A stretch of 64,000 nucleotides of DNA from Oceanospirillum maris DSM 6286 (lineage in GTDB: Bacteria; Pseudomonadota; Gammaproteobacteria; Pseudomonadales; Halomonadaceae), in contig NZ_AUGW01000014.1 of the NCBI RefSeq assembly GCF_000422865.1, positions 90,751 to 154,750 on the forward strand. The letters run 5' to 3'. The notes under the pieces are model-generated. The model had not been told where the DNA came from. It saw only the letters and a program-made list of their open reading frames with translations, and did no database searches. A program made the position numbers and the translations under genes. Of the stretch, positions 9,849 to 19,254 are shown piece by piece; the first letter of the stretch is position 1; each line of letters starts with the position of its first letter.

Positions 9849-10195
9849 TTGAATAATCTCTCCGAATAATCACGTATCACATTTTTGTTTTATTAAGGCA
9901 GGCCTACACCTTTAGTCTCTTTATTCGCTCTTAATTCATCAGGAATTAAGGGTATTGCAGTCTTGAATCAATGATTCTCAAGATACACCATAATTTACGA
10001 TACCGAAACCTTGCATTGAATTTAATTCTTGTATCCCTTTCTGGCTTTGGGTTAATCTCTATACACAATAACAAGAATTCTGCATATGCACCTCTATCTA
10101 GCCTAGAGTTAGAGACGTACGTGTTGTAAGCGATAACGAGCCGGAATTCTAAGAACAAGCTTTTTAAAAGCGATACTGCAACCGGATACTGCTGA
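9849..10195. promoter_or_regulatory. divergent paaN/paaF control region
   Basis: 347 bp between divergent paa operons. It contains a PaaX-like inverted repeat (9965-9977), a CTCTA...TAGAG inverted repeat (10092-10114), and three related direct elements: ACGATACCGAAACC (9997-10010), GCGATAACGAGCCGG (10130-10144) and GCGATACTGCAACCGG (10169-10184). The last one lies just before the paaF start codon, whose ribosome binding site is weak. A 70-codon minus-strand ORF here shows no coding character. Promoter hexamers could not be fixed with confidence. Confidence 0.5.
9965..9977. promoter_or_regulatory. candidate PaaX operator
   Basis: Perfect inverted repeat GAATCA-A-TGATTC. The TGATTC core matches the core of the E. 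coli PaaX recognition motif described for the Pa and Pz promoters. It lies between the two divergent paa operons and paaX is 12 kb away in the same window. The match to the flanking part of the E. coli consensus is poor, so this is a candidate. Confidence 0.45.
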
Positions 10196-10969
10196 ATGAC
10201 TTATCAGACTATTAGCACTCAATCCGTTGAGGGTGTTCTGACGATCACACTCAACCGACCTGAAGCTTTCAATGCCCTTAACACTCAGCTGTTAAGCGAG
10301 ATGGCAGAGGTCCTTGATCAGGCCGATCAAAACGAATCGATCCGTGTCGTTGTTATTACGGGTGGCCCTAAGGTTTTTGCTGCCGGTGCTGACATCAAAG
10401 AGATGGCCTCTCTGGATGCTGTTGGTGTCATGAACGACCCCCGCCCAAGGCACTGGAAACGTATCTATCAATTCAGTAAACCTCTTATTGCTGCGGTTAA
10501 TGGCTATGCCTTGGGCGGCGGTTGTGAGCTAGTGATGCATTGCGATATCGTGATTGCAGGCGACAACGCGCTCTTCGGCCAGCCTGAAATTAATCTCGGT
10601 ATTATCCCCGGTGCCGGTGGCACTCAACGTCTTATCCGTACCGTAGGTAAACCTCTCGCCATGAAAATGGTGTTAAGCGGTGAGATGATCGACGCGAAAA
10701 CCGCACAACAAGCCAATCTCATCACCGAAGTGGTTATCCCGGAGCGCACGATCGAGCGCGCCCATCAACTGGCTAAAACCATCGCTAAAAAACCACCTAT
10801 CGCGGTTCGTCTGGCAAAAGAAGCCCTGCTTAAAGCTTTTGAAACCGATCTGGAGTCTGGACTGATGATTGAACGTAAGTCGTTCACCTTGCTGGCTGCG
10901 ACCGAAGATCGCCGTGAAGGCATCGCTGCTTTTATGGAAAAACGTAAACCTGAATTTAAAGGACGCTGA
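10196..10969 (+). CDS. paaF: 2,3-dehydroadipyl-CoA hydratase PaaF
   Basis: 257 residues, crotonase fold. The oxyanion-hole loop AAGADIKEM and both hydratase glutamates ([30 protein letters not shown]) are present. PaaF hydrates 2,3-dehydroadipyl-CoA in the last part of phenylacetate breakdown. It is the first gene of the plus-strand operon, followed after 3 bp by paaG. The ATG at 10196 is preceded only by GGA at 10 nt, a weak site that overlaps a possible operator element. Its paralogue at 6643 shares the same motifs; the assignment of paaF to this copy rests on its position before paaG. Confidence 0.9.
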   Translation: MTYQTISTQSVEGVLTITLNRPEAFNALNTQLLSEMAEVLDQADQNESIRVVVITGGPKVFAAGADIKEMASLDAVGVMNDPRPRHWKRIYQFSKPLIAAVNGYALGGGCELVMHCDIVIAGDNALFGQPEINLGIIPGAGGTQRLIRTVGKPLAMKMVLSGEMIDAKTAQQANLITEVVIPERTIERAHQLAKTIAKKPPIAVRLAKEALLKAFETDLESGLMIERKSFTLLAATEDRREGIAAFMEKRKPEFKGR

Positions 10970-10972
10970 GTT

Positions 10973-11776
10973 ATGTCATTCAACCCGTCATATGAAAATA
11001 TCGAATTTGTGATTGAGGATGGCACTGCCATTCTAACCCTAAACCGCCCAGACAGCTTGAACAGCTTTAATGCACAGATGCATGAGGAAGTTCGCTCCGC
11101 ATTAAAAGAAGTGAAGAACAATTCAAGCGTGCGCGCACTGGTTATTACCGGTAACGGTCGTGGTTTCTGTGCGGGTCAAGATCTGAGTGACCGTAATGTT
11201 GCCCCCGGCACAGAAACACCGAATCTGGGCGAGTCCATCGAGAAGAACTACAACCCGATGATTCGTACCCTTCGCGCCCTTGAAATGCCAGTGATCTGCG
11301 CGGTTAACGGTGTGGCCGCCGGTGCCGGTGCCAATATCGCTTTGGCCTGTGACATTGTCTTTGCCGCTAAATCTGCCAAATTTATTCAGGCCTTCTGCAA
11401 AATCGGCCTTATTCCCGATTCTGGCGGCACCTGGACATTATCAAATAGTGTGGGCCAAGCCCGTGCTATGGCGCTGTCTATGCTGGGCGACCGTGTTTCT
11501 GCTGAAGAGGCGGAACAGATGGGCATGATCTGGAAGGCGGTTGACGACGAAGCACTGAAAGAAACCGCTATCGCAACGGCTAAAGAACTGGCAACTCAAC
11601 CCACCAAGGGGTTGGCGCTGATTAAACGTGCGATTCAGGCTTCTGCGACAAACACCCTTGATGAGCAATTAGATCTAGAACGTGATCTGCAAACAATTGC
11701 GGGGCGCACAGATGATTATCGTGAAGGTGTTGCTGCCTTTATGGAGAAACGTCAGCCATCATTCAAAGGTCAGTAA
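10973..11776 (+). CDS. paaG: ring-1,2-epoxyphenylacetyl-CoA isomerase PaaG
   Basis: 267 residues, crotonase superfamily. It converts ring-1,2-epoxyphenylacetyl-CoA to the oxepin-CoA and can also move the double bond of 3,4-dehydroadipyl-CoA. The segment IGLIPDSGGTWTLS replaces the [17 protein letters not shown] glutamate motif of the hydratases with the aspartate characteristic of PaaG isomerases, which separates it from the PaaF paralogues. Position 3 bp after paaF and 9 bp before paaH indicates a single mRNA. Confidence 0.92.
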   Translation: MSFNPSYENIEFVIEDGTAILTLNRPDSLNSFNAQMHEEVRSALKEVKNNSSVRALVITGNGRGFCAGQDLSDRNVAPGTETPNLGESIEKNYNPMIRTLRALEMPVICAVNGVAAGAGANIALACDIVFAAKSAKFIQAFCKIGLIPDSGGTWTLSNSVGQARAMALSMLGDRVSAEEAEQMGMIWKAVDDEALKETAIATAKELATQPTKGLALIKRAIQASATNTLDEQLDLERDLQTIAGRTDDYREGVAAFMEKRQPSFKGQ

Positions 11777-11785
11777 GGGGTGATT

Positions 11786-13312
11786 ATGAGTTCCTTATCC
11801 ATTAATGATACCGTTGCCGTTATCGGTGCAGGCACGATGGGTGCCGGTATTGCTCAGGTAGCCGCTAAATACGGTCATACAGTTTTGCTATACGACAAGA
11901 TGGAAGGTGCGGCTCAGGCTGGCCTTAACCGTACGGCAAAAGGTTTAGACACGTTAGTCGCCCGAGGCAAAATGACTCAGGCTGATAAAGAGTCTTTAGT
12001 GGGCCGTATTCAGCCGACTGAAACTTTGGCTGACCTAGCCCCAGCAACCCTTATTATTGAAGCCATTGTTGAGAACTTGGCGGTTAAGCAATCGGTATTT
12101 TCTGAGCTGGAAGCACTCTGCTCAGACGATACCATTTTGGCAACCAACACGTCTTCTATCTCTGTTACCGCCATCGGTTCCGCTCTGAAGCGCCCTGAGA
12201 ACTTAGTGGGTATGCACTTCTTCAACCCTGCACCTATTATGAAACTGGTTGAAGTGATTCAAGGCTTGGCCACTTCTACGGCTGTGGCTCAACAGGTTTA
12301 CGATCTCTCCGTTGCCTGGGGCAAACATGCGGTTATGGCGAAATCGACCCCGGGCTTTATTGTGAATCGTGTAGCCCGTCCGTTCTACGCAGAGGGACTG
12401 CGGGTATTGGAAGAAGGCGGTACTAACGAGGCGACCATTGATGCCATTATCCGTGAAGCAGGCCAGTTCCGTATGGGGCCCTTTGAGCTGATGGACTTGA
12501 TCGGTCACGATGTTAATTATGCGGTCACCTCCTCTGTTTTTAATGCCTATTATGGTGATCAGCGTTTTCTGCCGTCCCTCATTCAGAAAGATCTCGTTGA
12601 AGCCGGTTTTCATGGTCGTAAGAGTGGTCGTGGTTTCTACGATTATTCTGATCATGCTGAAAAACCTAAACCGCAAACTCTCGGGGTTCAAGCCGCTCCG
12701 ACCAGCATCACCGTTGAAGGTGAACTAGGCTGCGCGGAGCCTTTGCTAGCCCGCATAGAAGCGGCAGGCATCAAGGTGCATCGCTCTACCGAATATGATC
12801 ACAATGGCCGTATCTGTGTGGGTGACTTAGTGATTGCACTTACCGATGGCCGAATGGCAACAGAGCGTGCTGCAAGTAAGCAGCGTCGCCAGTTTGTGCT
12901 CTTTGATCTGGCGCTGGATTACAGCAGGGCCACCCGTATTGCGCTGACTAAAGCGGATCAAACCTCAGAAGAGAGCCTGATGGCCGCGGCGGGCTTATTT
13001 CAAGCACTGGGGATGCAAGTTTCTGTGATCGACGACGTTCCAGGCATGGTGCTTATGCGCACGGTCGCCATGCTAGCCAATGAAGGTGCTGATGCCGTTA
13101 ATCAGCAGGTTTGCTCGGTAAAAGATGTCGATATCGCCATGCAAAGCGGCGTAAATTACCCGCAAGGCCCTTTGGCTTGGGCCGACCATATCGGGCTAGA
13201 GTATCTCCACGGAGTGTTGGCTCATTTAGTTAATAGCTATGGAGAAGATCGCTACCGCCCTTCCCCATTGCTGCGTCGTAAAGTATTTGGAGCACAGACC
13301 TTTCATGGTTAA
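11786..13312 (+). CDS. paaH: 3-hydroxyadipyl-CoA dehydrogenase PaaH
   Basis: 508 residues from the ATG at 11786. The frame also has a GTG at 11780, but AAGGGG stands 5 nt before the ATG, which is therefore preferred. An N-terminal Rossmann domain carries [14 protein letters not shown], followed by the 3HCDH domain with MHFFNPAP and [11 protein letters not shown], then a second 3HCDH-like C-terminal domain ([10 protein letters not shown]). This long two-domain form is the usual PaaH. It oxidises 3-hydroxyadipyl-CoA to 3-oxoadipyl-CoA with NAD. Its stop overlaps the paaI start by 8 bp. Confidence 0.92.
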   Translation: MSSLSINDTVAVIGAGTMGAGIAQVAAKYGHTVLLYDKMEGAAQAGLNRTAKGLDTLVARGKMTQADKESLVGRIQPTETLADLAPATLIIEAIVENLAVKQSVFSELEALCSDDTILATNTSSISVTAIGSALKRPENLVGMHFFNPAPIMKLVEVIQGLATSTAVAQQVYDLSVAWGKHAVMAKSTPGFIVNRVARPFYAEGLRVLEEGGTNEATIDAIIREAGQFRMGPFELMDLIGHDVNYAVTSSVFNAYYGDQRFLPSLIQKDLVEAGFHGRKSGRGFYDYSDHAEKPKPQTLGVQAAPTSITVEGELGCAEPLLARIEAAGIKVHRSTEYDHNGRICVGDLVIALTDGRMATERAASKQRRQFVLFDLALDYSRATRIALTKADQTSEESLMAAAGLFQALGMQVSVIDDVPGMVLMRTVAMLANEGADAVNQQVCSVKDVDIAMQSGVNYPQGPLAWADHIGLEYLHGVLAHLVNSYGEDRYRPSPLLRRKVFGAQTFHG

Positions 13313-13790
13313 TTCAACTATCAACACCTCATTGGACAACCTAACACCGGATGAACTGGCTAACCGCTGTGCTCAAAAGATGTATGAAAGTGACTGGGCG
13401 GCCCAAGCTCTGGAAATGACGATTATCGACGTTCGTGAAGGCTATGCAAAACTGAGCATGGTGGTACGTAAAGATATGTCGAACGGGCACGGTATCTGTC
13501 ATGGCGGCATGATGTTTACACTGGCCGATACGGCTTTTGCCTATAGCTGTAACAGCTATAACAAAGTGACTGTGGCAGCGGGTTGTAATATCGAATTTAT
13601 CGCCCCTGGCAAACTGGGTGACACCTTGGTTGCTGAAGCAAAAAAAGTAAGCTTGGCCGGTCGCAGCGGTATCTATGATGTCACTATCAGCAATTCCGCC
13701 GGTGATCCTATCGCTTATTTTCGTGGTAAATCGCGCCAAATTAAAGGCGAGATAATATCGACTGAAGCCACTTCATCATCAGATCAATAA
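13305..13790 (+). CDS. paaI: hydroxyphenylacetyl-CoA thioesterase PaaI
   Basis: 161 residues from the ATG at 13305, which overlaps the paaH stop codon and has GGAG 12 nt upstream. A longer reading from 13239 would lie inside paaH and adds unrelated residues. It is a hot-dog fold thioesterase with the characteristic segment [24 protein letters not shown], including the active-site aspartate. PaaI hydrolyses ring-hydroxylated phenylacetyl-CoA and rescues CoA when the pathway stalls. It is part of the paaFGHIJ operon. Confidence 0.92.
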   Translation: MVNSTINTSLDNLTPDELANRCAQKMYESDWAAQALEMTIIDVREGYAKLSMVVRKDMSNGHGICHGGMMFTLADTAFAYSCNSYNKVTVAAGCNIEFIAPGKLGDTLVAEAKKVSLAGRSGIYDVTISNSAGDPIAYFRGKSRQIKGEIISTEATSSSDQ

Positions 13791-13803
13791 GAGGAAATTA
13801 AGC

Positions 13804-15012
13804 ATGAAAGACGCTTATATCTGCGATGCTATTCGCACACCCTTTGGCCGCTATGCTGGCAGCCTGTCCTCAGTTCGCGCTGATGACTTAGGCGCTATTC
13901 CGATCAAAGCTCTTATGGATCGCAATCCGCAGGTTGACTGGTCTCAAGTAGACGATGTGATTTACGGTAACGCCAACCAAGCCGGTGAAGACAATCGTAA
14001 CGTGGCTCGGATGTCATCGCTATTGGCCGGTATGCCAACAACCGTTCCTGGCACGACCCTTAACCGTCTCTGTGGTTCGGGTATGGATGCTATTGGCACG
14101 GCTGCTCGTGCGATTAAAGCCGGTGAAACAGATCTCATGGTCGCCGGTGGTTGCGAATCTATGTCCCGTGCGCCTTTTGTTATGGGTAAGGCGGAATCTG
14201 CTTTTAGTCGCAACCCTAACGGTCTTTACGATACAACCATCGGTTGGCGCTTTGTTAATAAACTGATGAAAGCGCAGTATGGCGTGGATTCCATGCCAGA
14301 AACTGCTGAAAATGTTGCTGAAGATTTTAATATCTCCCGTGAAGACCAAGACCTGTTTGCATTTCGCAGTCAGCAGAAAACCGCTGAAGCGATGGCTAAG
14401 GGCTTATTTAAAGAGGAGATCTGTCCAGTAACCATTCCTCAGCGCAAAGGTGATGACCGAGTTGTTAATACCGATGAGCACCCTAGAGCTGAAACCACTC
14501 TGGGTGACTTGGCAAAACTACGGGCCCCTTTCCGTGACGGCGGCTCAGTAACCGCAGGCAATGCATCCGGTGTAAATGACGGTGCCTGCGCGCTATTGAT
14601 CGCGTCTAAAGATGCGGCTGAAAAATATGGCCTAACCCCAAAAGCTCGTGTAGTAGCCATGGCCACCGCCGGTTTAGAACCCCGTATTATGGGCTTTGGT
14701 CCTTCTCCTGCATCCCGCAAGGTGCTAGAAAAAGCCGGTTTAACCCTTGATCAAATGGATGTCATCGAACTAAACGAAGCGTTTGCCTCTCAAGGTTTAG
14801 CCGTTATGCGCGACCTAGGCTTGCCAGATGATGCCGCTCACGTAAATCCGAACGGTGGCGCGATCTCTCTAGGGCACCCGCTGGGAGCATCCGGTGCTCG
14901 CTTGGTGACAACAGCGATGTATCAACTGCACCGTACCGGTGGCCGTTATGCACTTTGTACTATGTGTATTGGCGTCGGCCAAGGTATCGCAATGATTATC
15001 GAGCGAGTCTAA
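13804..15012 (+). CDS. paaJ: 3-oxoadipyl-CoA/3-oxo-5,6-dehydrosuberyl-CoA thiolase PaaJ
   Basis: 402 residues, thiolase family. The acyl-accepting cysteine lies in NRLCGSGMDAI, the catalytic histidine in ISLGHPLGASGARL and the second cysteine in CTMCIGVGQGIAM. It cleaves the two 3-oxoacyl-CoA intermediates of phenylacetate degradation, giving acetyl-CoA and finally succinyl-CoA. GAGGAAA lies just upstream of the ATG. It is the last gene of the plus-strand operon, followed by an intrinsic terminator. Confidence 0.93.
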   Translation: MKDAYICDAIRTPFGRYAGSLSSVRADDLGAIPIKALMDRNPQVDWSQVDDVIYGNANQAGEDNRNVARMSSLLAGMPTTVPGTTLNRLCGSGMDAIGTAARAIKAGETDLMVAGGCESMSRAPFVMGKAESAFSRNPNGLYDTTIGWRFVNKLMKAQYGVDSMPETAENVAEDFNISREDQDLFAFRSQQKTAEAMAKGLFKEEICPVTIPQRKGDDRVVNTDEHPRAETTLGDLAKLRAPFRDGGSVTAGNASGVNDGACALLIASKDAAEKYGLTPKARVVAMATAGLEPRIMGFGPSPASRKVLEKAGLTLDQMDVIELNEAFASQGLAVMRDLGLPDDAAHVNPNGGAISLGHPLGASGARLVTTAMYQLHRTGGRYALCTMCIGVGQGIAMIIERV

Positions 15013-15063
15013 TGTCGTGATAGTAGGCGAGAAAAACAACAGCCTAGAAAAATATTAAAGCAG

Positions 15064-15098
15064 AAAGGCCTGTCACTGCAGATCGGCCTTTTTCCTTT
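15064..15098 (+). terminator. intrinsic terminator after paaJ
   Basis: AAAGGCC and GGCCTTT form a 7 bp stem (loop about 14 nt, itself containing CTGCAG), followed by TTTCCTTT. It ends the paaFGHIJ transcript before paaK. Confidence 0.75.
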
Positions 15099-15243
15099 AA
15101 AAGAATTCAGTTTAGAAAATCCGTTATTAACAATAAATTGATAATAAATAAAAAAATTTATAACTCATAACATACAACAACAGCGTTACAGATAATAACT
15201 CGTAACTATTATAAATATAAAAATAAAGATTGGAGAGAATCCT

Positions 15244-16545
15244 ATGACTACTAACCGTTCTACCCGTGGCTCTCTTGATGCAATGGAAGTTGCTAGTATT
15301 GATCAACTCCGTGCACATCAACTTGAACGTATGCGTTGGAGCTTAGTTCACGCGTATAATAATGTGCCTCATTATAAAAAAGCGTTTGATGCTAAAGGTG
15401 TACACCCTTTTGATCTGAAATCTCTTGATGATCTGGCCAAGTTCCCCTTTACCACCAAACACGATCTAAGAGATAACTACCCTTTTAATATGTTCGCGGT
15501 TCCCATGAGCGATGTTGTACGGGTTCATGCCTCTAGCGGAACTACGGGTAAACCGACCGTTGTGGGCTATACCCATAGTGATATAGATGACTGGGCCACC
15601 GTCGTGGCGCGCTCTATTCGTGCCGCTGGCGGCCATGCCGGTGATAAAGTGCATATCGCCTATGGCTACGGCCTTTTTACCGGCGGGCTCGGTGCTCACT
15701 ACGGTGCAGAAAAATTAGGTTGTACGGTTATTCCTATGTCTGGTGGCCAAACGGAGAAACAGGTACAACTGATCCGAGATTTTGACCCTGATATCATTAT
15801 GGTGACACCATCTTATATGCTTAATCTTGCGGATGAGATGGATCGCCAAGGTCTTGACCCTAGAGAGCTGGCACTGCGTATTGGTATTTTTGGTGCTGAA
15901 CCTTGGACAGGCCAGATGCGTAATGAGCTGGAACAACGCTTAGGTATTGATGCCGTGGATATCTACGGTTTATCAGAAGTTATGGGGCCAGGTGTTGCCC
16001 AAGAATGTATCGAAACCAAAGATGGGCCGACGATCTGGGAAGATTTCTTTTATCCTGAAATTATTGATCCCAATACCGGTGAAGTCTTACCCGATGGCGA
16101 ATACGGCGAGCTGGTGTTTACCTCTTTAACCAAGGAAGCCATGCCGGTTGTTCGCTATCGCACCCGAGACCTGACCCGTTTATTACCTGGTACCGCTCGG
16201 CCAATGCGTCGTATCGATAAGATCACTGGCCGTTCTGACGATATGCTGATTATTCGTGGCGTCAACGTCTTCCCGACTCAGATAGAAGAGCAGGTATTGA
16301 AGATGAATACCCTAACGCCACATTATGAGCTAACCGTTTATAAGGATGGTAACCTTGATAAAGTTGATGTTAGCGTTGAGCTAAAAGAAGCGGGCTTGTC
16401 CGATAGCGCTAAGTCCGACGTCGCCGCTGAGCTTCAGCACCATATCAAATCATTTATCGGTATTAGCACCAAGATCAAAGTTAATGATCCGGGTACTTTG
16501 GCTCGCTCTGAAGGCAAAGCCAAGCATGTTACCGATCTACGCTAA
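15244..16545 (+). CDS. paaK: phenylacetate--CoA ligase PaaK
   Basis: 433 residues, the usual PaaK length. The adenylate-forming P-loop is seen in HASSGTTGKPTVVGY, the A5-like motif in DIYGLSEVMGPGVAQEC, the A7/A8 region in YRTRDLTRLLPGTARPMRRIDKITGRSDDM, and a lysine-containing A10-like tail (ARSEGKAKHV). It activates phenylacetate to phenylacetyl-CoA with ATP in the cytoplasm; phenylacetyl-CoA is both the substrate of the ring epoxidase and the inducer of PaaX. The gene has its own 230 bp upstream region and is separated from paaJ by a terminator, so it is transcribed alone. Confidence 0.94.
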   Translation: MTTNRSTRGSLDAMEVASIDQLRAHQLERMRWSLVHAYNNVPHYKKAFDAKGVHPFDLKSLDDLAKFPFTTKHDLRDNYPFNMFAVPMSDVVRVHASSGTTGKPTVVGYTHSDIDDWATVVARSIRAAGGHAGDKVHIAYGYGLFTGGLGAHYGAEKLGCTVIPMSGGQTEKQVQLIRDFDPDIIMVTPSYMLNLADEMDRQGLDPRELALRIGIFGAEPWTGQMRNELEQRLGIDAVDIYGLSEVMGPGVAQECIETKDGPTIWEDFFYPEIIDPNTGEVLPDGEYGELVFTSLTKEAMPVVRYRTRDLTRLLPGTARPMRRIDKITGRSDDMLIIRGVNVFPTQIEEQVLKMNTLTPHYELTVYKDGNLDKVDVSVELKEAGLSDSAKSDVAAELQHHIKSFIGISTKIKVNDPGTLARSEGKAKHVTDLR

Positions 16546-16562
16546 TCCGTCATAAGGTTTTG

Positions 16563-16590
16563 AACACTTGCTGAAGGATCAGCAAGTGTT
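16563..16590 (+). terminator. hairpin downstream of paaK
   Basis: Perfect 12 bp inverted repeat AACACTTGCTGA / TCAGCAAGTGTT with a 4 nt loop, 17 bp after the paaK stop. The following tract (ACTCTTTACTT) is only moderately T-rich, so termination is probable but not certain. Confidence 0.6.
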
Positions 16591-16984
16591 ACTCTTTACT
16601 TCACTTATAACAAAACGCTAGAGCATATCGAATATAAATGAGAATAAATCTCAAGTTTAAACTTGAAATATCTGCACTAATTTAGAGCAAACAATCCATT
16701 TCGTTTTAATATCTCGCCATCGATTCCATTTCTAATAAAAAATCTGTGACGTACGACCCCTTATTAAAGTATCAGCACTAGTATTTACGCTCTGCAAAAC
16801 TTATACTGGTTCTATATCTTATTGCTTTGCCTTGCTGTTTCGCAATTGAAATACGATACAGGCACATTTTACGCATGTTCTTTTGATACGTTCGCACGGC
16901 AATCATAATAGATACGTCATCATCATTTGTGTATTACCATAAAATCATAAGATTTGGCCACTCATCCCAACGAGGAATATAATA
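16591..16984. other. intergenic region upstream of the chemoreceptor with overlapping palindromes
   Basis: About 394 bp without a gene. Two palindromes overlap at 16639-16666: TGAGA-N5-TCTCA and the perfect 16-mer TCAAGTTTAAACTTGA. Either could bind a dimeric regulator of the chemoreceptor gene, though they lie more than 300 bp from its start. The GAGGAA site just before 16985 is a good ribosome binding site. Confidence 0.5.
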
Positions 16985-18874
16985 ATGAAGGGGATTTCAT
17001 TGCGAGCTAAGATCATCGCCATGGCGACATTAGCGGTCTTTATTACTTCTCTGACGTTAACGGGATTTTCTGCCTTTCGCCTATCCAATATGACACGAAT
17101 TAATGCGGATCAACGGGTTGATGGTGTTACCAATGCCGTAAGTAAAGGCGTTGAGCGTTGGCTAGCAGCTAAGTACCAATTACTTAACACCCTTGCCAGC
17201 CGCCCTGCAGATCAAGATGCGTTTATCGAACAGCTCAACATGACCCGTGAAGCAGGAGAGTTTATTGCTATTTTTGCAGGTCTAACCGACGGAACACGCA
17301 TAGGTAGCAACGGCAGCACATTCTTTGTTAACGGCTATGACCCAAGGACTCGCCCTTGGTATAAAAAAGCGCTAGCCGAGAAGAAAATGATCCTAATCGG
17401 CCCCTATGAAGATAGAACAACTAAAGAGATGACGTTTACGATTGCTCGCCCACTGATTCAAAATGGCAGTATGACGGGTATTATTGGGGCAGACTTACAA
17501 CTCAACCAGCTTTTCAATGAGATTACAGGCTTTGAGTCTGGTGAAAATAGCCAGTTATTCCTACTCAATGACCAAGGATTGATTATTGCCCACCAAGATA
17601 AAACGTTACAACTGGAGCCTCTGGATAAGCTTTACAGCCAGCTCAAGGCATCCAATGCAACCAGCTTATCCAGCAACAAAATTTTAAGTTCCGTTCAAAC
17701 CTCTAGTGGTACAAAGCTAGTTCGTTTAGTAAAAATACCAGGATCATCATGGCTGCTCGGTGTTGAAGTTGACGAAGCAACAGAGATGCGTGCATTTACA
17801 GAAACCCTTGGTATTCAACTGGGTATCAGTGTTGCTATATTTCTGATTGTAATGCTTACCGTTGCAGTTATGGTTAAAGTGCTTCTAAAAGACCTGCAAA
17901 GTGTTGGCCAAGCTCTTAGCTATATAGCAAAAGGCGAAGGGGATCTTACCAAGCGTATTGAAACCCACAGCACCGATGAAGTAGGTCAAGTAGCCCGAGA
18001 CTTTAACCACTTCGTTATCAGCCTTCATGCCATTATTTCTAAGCTAGAACACACAGCTAGAGACCTGAGTAGCCAGTCCGAAATTATTGCAGCTAAAACA
18101 ACGGAAAACGGCAATAAGATTTATCAGCAGCGTACAGAAACCAGCGCTGTTGCCGATGCGATCAATCAATTAGCGCATTCTACTCAAGATATTGTAAGCC
18201 ACGTCCACAACACTCTCGATCAAGTGCAGCAAACTGTAACATTAGGCCAAGATGGTATTCATCAAGTTGAAAAGAGCCAACGCTCTGTTAACGGCTTGGC
18301 AGAGAAGCTTCAAACTGCAAGCCAAGTGGTTACTGAGCTAAACCACAATGCTCAAGGTATCAGTGGCATTTTAAACACCATTGAAGAAATTGCGGATCAA
18401 ACAAACTTGTTAGCACTTAATGCCGCTATTGAAGCCGCGCGAGCTGGTGAGGCTGGCCGTGGTTTTGCCGTGGTGGCTGATGAGGTACGCAATCTTTCTC
18501 AACGTACCAGCAGCTCCACCAGTGAGATACAGAAAGTCATGGAACTGGTGCAAAAATCCGCACTGGAAGCCACTGCTTTAATGGATGCAAGCAGTACTTT
18601 GGCTCAAGATAGCGTACAAGATGCTAAAACCGCTCAAGATATGCTGATACAAATTATTCATGCAGTACAACAGATCAATAATCTAGCGGCTCAAATTAGT
18701 GCTGCGACAGAGCAGCAGGCTGCACTAAGCGAAGAGATCCACGCTAATACGGGCACCATTCGAAGCGTCGCTGATGATTTGGCTAAAGATGCAGAAGAAA
18801 GTGAACAACAGGTACACAAGCTGTCTAAGTTTGCCTCTGATCTGAAAGCAGAAGCCGGTAAGTTTATCATCTGA
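16985..18874 (+). CDS. methyl-accepting chemotaxis protein with dCache amino-acid-type sensor
   Basis: 629 residues. A membrane helix (about 9-30), a periplasmic dCache domain, a second helix (about 278-300), a HAMP domain and a cytoplasmic signalling domain with the hairpin tip [33 protein letters not shown]. In the sensor, Y118, R123, W125, Y126 and D170 occur at exactly the spacing of the dCache_1 amino-acid-binding motif known from PctA-like receptors (Y, +5 R, +7 W, +8 Y, +52 D). It probably mediates taxis to amino acids. Its place between paaK and paaX invites the guess that aromatic amino acids or their breakdown products matter, but the motif itself only predicts an amino-acid ligand. 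Confidence 0.9.
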   Translation: MKGISLRAKIIAMATLAVFITSLTLTGFSAFRLSNMTRINADQRVDGVTNAVSKGVERWLAAKYQLLNTLASRPADQDAFIEQLNMTREAGEFIAIFAGLTDGTRIGSNGSTFFVNGYDPRTRPWYKKALAEKKMILIGPYEDRTTKEMTFTIARPLIQNGSMTGIIGADLQLNQLFNEITGFESGENSQLFLLNDQGLIIAHQDKTLQLEPLDKLYSQLKASNATSLSSNKILSSVQTSSGTKLVRLVKIPGSSWLLGVEVDEATEMRAFTETLGIQLGISVAIFLIVMLTVAVMVKVLLKDLQSVGQALSYIAKGEGDLTKRIETHSTDEVGQVARDFNHFVISLHAIISKLEHTARDLSSQSEIIAAKTTENGNKIYQQRTETSAVADAINQLAHSTQDIVSHVHNTLDQVQQTVTLGQDGIHQVEKSQRSVNGLAEKLQTASQVVTELNHNAQGISGILNTIEEIADQTNLLALNAAIEAARAGEAGRGFAVVADEVRNLSQRTSSSTSEIQKVMELVQKSALEATALMDASSTLAQDSVQDAKTAQDMLIQIIHAVQQINNLAAQISAATEQQAALSEEIHANTGTIRSVADDLAKDAEESEQQVHKLSKFASDLKAEAGKFII

Positions 18875-18956
18875 GCTTATTATAAATTAGCAATATATAC
18901 TAAATCGCTATTAACTAGATACCAACATGAAATTTACAAAAAAATACCTGAAATAT

Positions 18957-18983
18957 TCAAGTTTCAGTAGTGTCAGCCGCTAG
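18957..18983 (+). promoter_or_regulatory. sigma-28 (FliA) type promoter
   Basis: TCAAGTTT - 11 bp - GCCGCTAG, compared with the flagellar consensus TAAAGTTT - 11 bp - GCCGATAA: 7 of 8 and 6 of 8 matches with exact spacing. It lies 52 bp before the small YjfB-like gene at 19035. Confidence 0.7.
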
Positions 18984-19034
18984 ACTACTAAAGGTACTAC
19001 TTTAATATCCAATAGAATCCAGAGGGAGAACATA

Positions 19035-19235
19035 ATGGATATCGGAAACACAAGTTCAATAGCAAATCAAGTTGCTAAACAGGATGTGCTTTTAGGCGCA
19101 CAAATTAAATTGGTCAATATCGCTAAAGACCAAGGTGAAGTTATTATGGATACGCTACTGAGTTCCATCAATACGATTCAACCAGCGGCATCTGTTGAGT
19201 CTCATCTAGGTAACAAGGTCAATGTTAGCGCGTAA
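19035..19235 (+). CDS. small YjfB-like putative motility protein
   Basis: 66 residues, mostly helical, beginning MDIGNTSSIANQV and ending in a flexible S/N/V-rich tail. The pattern (short N-terminal strand, then a central amphipathic helix with DVLLGAQIKLVNIAKDQGEVIMDTLL, proline-containing C-terminus) resembles the YjfB family of putative motility proteins, whose function is unknown. GAGGGAGAA precedes the ATG. A clear sigma-28 promoter upstream and a strong terminator downstream make this a monocistronic late flagellar-class gene, which supports the family call. It is flanked by two chemoreceptor genes. Confidence 0.65.
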   Translation: MDIGNTSSIANQVAKQDVLLGAQIKLVNIAKDQGEVIMDTLLSSINTIQPAASVESHLGNKVNVSA

Positions 19236-19254
19236 ACTGCTTTATTGATCAGAG

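Noticed and set aside
9946..10158. 70-codon minus-strand ORF between paaN and paaF
   Set aside because: No ribosome binding site, no recognisable domain, and it occupies the region where operators and promoters of two divergent operons are expected.
12203..12691. 162-codon minus-strand ORF inside paaH
   Set aside because: Lies entirely within the well-supported paaH gene on the other strand; the translation has no protein-like pattern.
13239..13304. Upstream extension of paaI
   Set aside because: These codons lie inside paaH, add residues absent from the PaaI family as I know it, and the ATG at 13305 overlapping the paaH stop is the usual coupled start.
13341..13739. 132-codon minus-strand ORF inside paaI
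   Set aside because: Antisense shadow of the PaaI thioesterase gene.
16653..16690. Sigma-28 promoter starting at TCAAGTTT before the first chemoreceptor
   Set aside because: No GCCGATAA-like -10 at 11 bp distance; the block is part of a palindrome instead.
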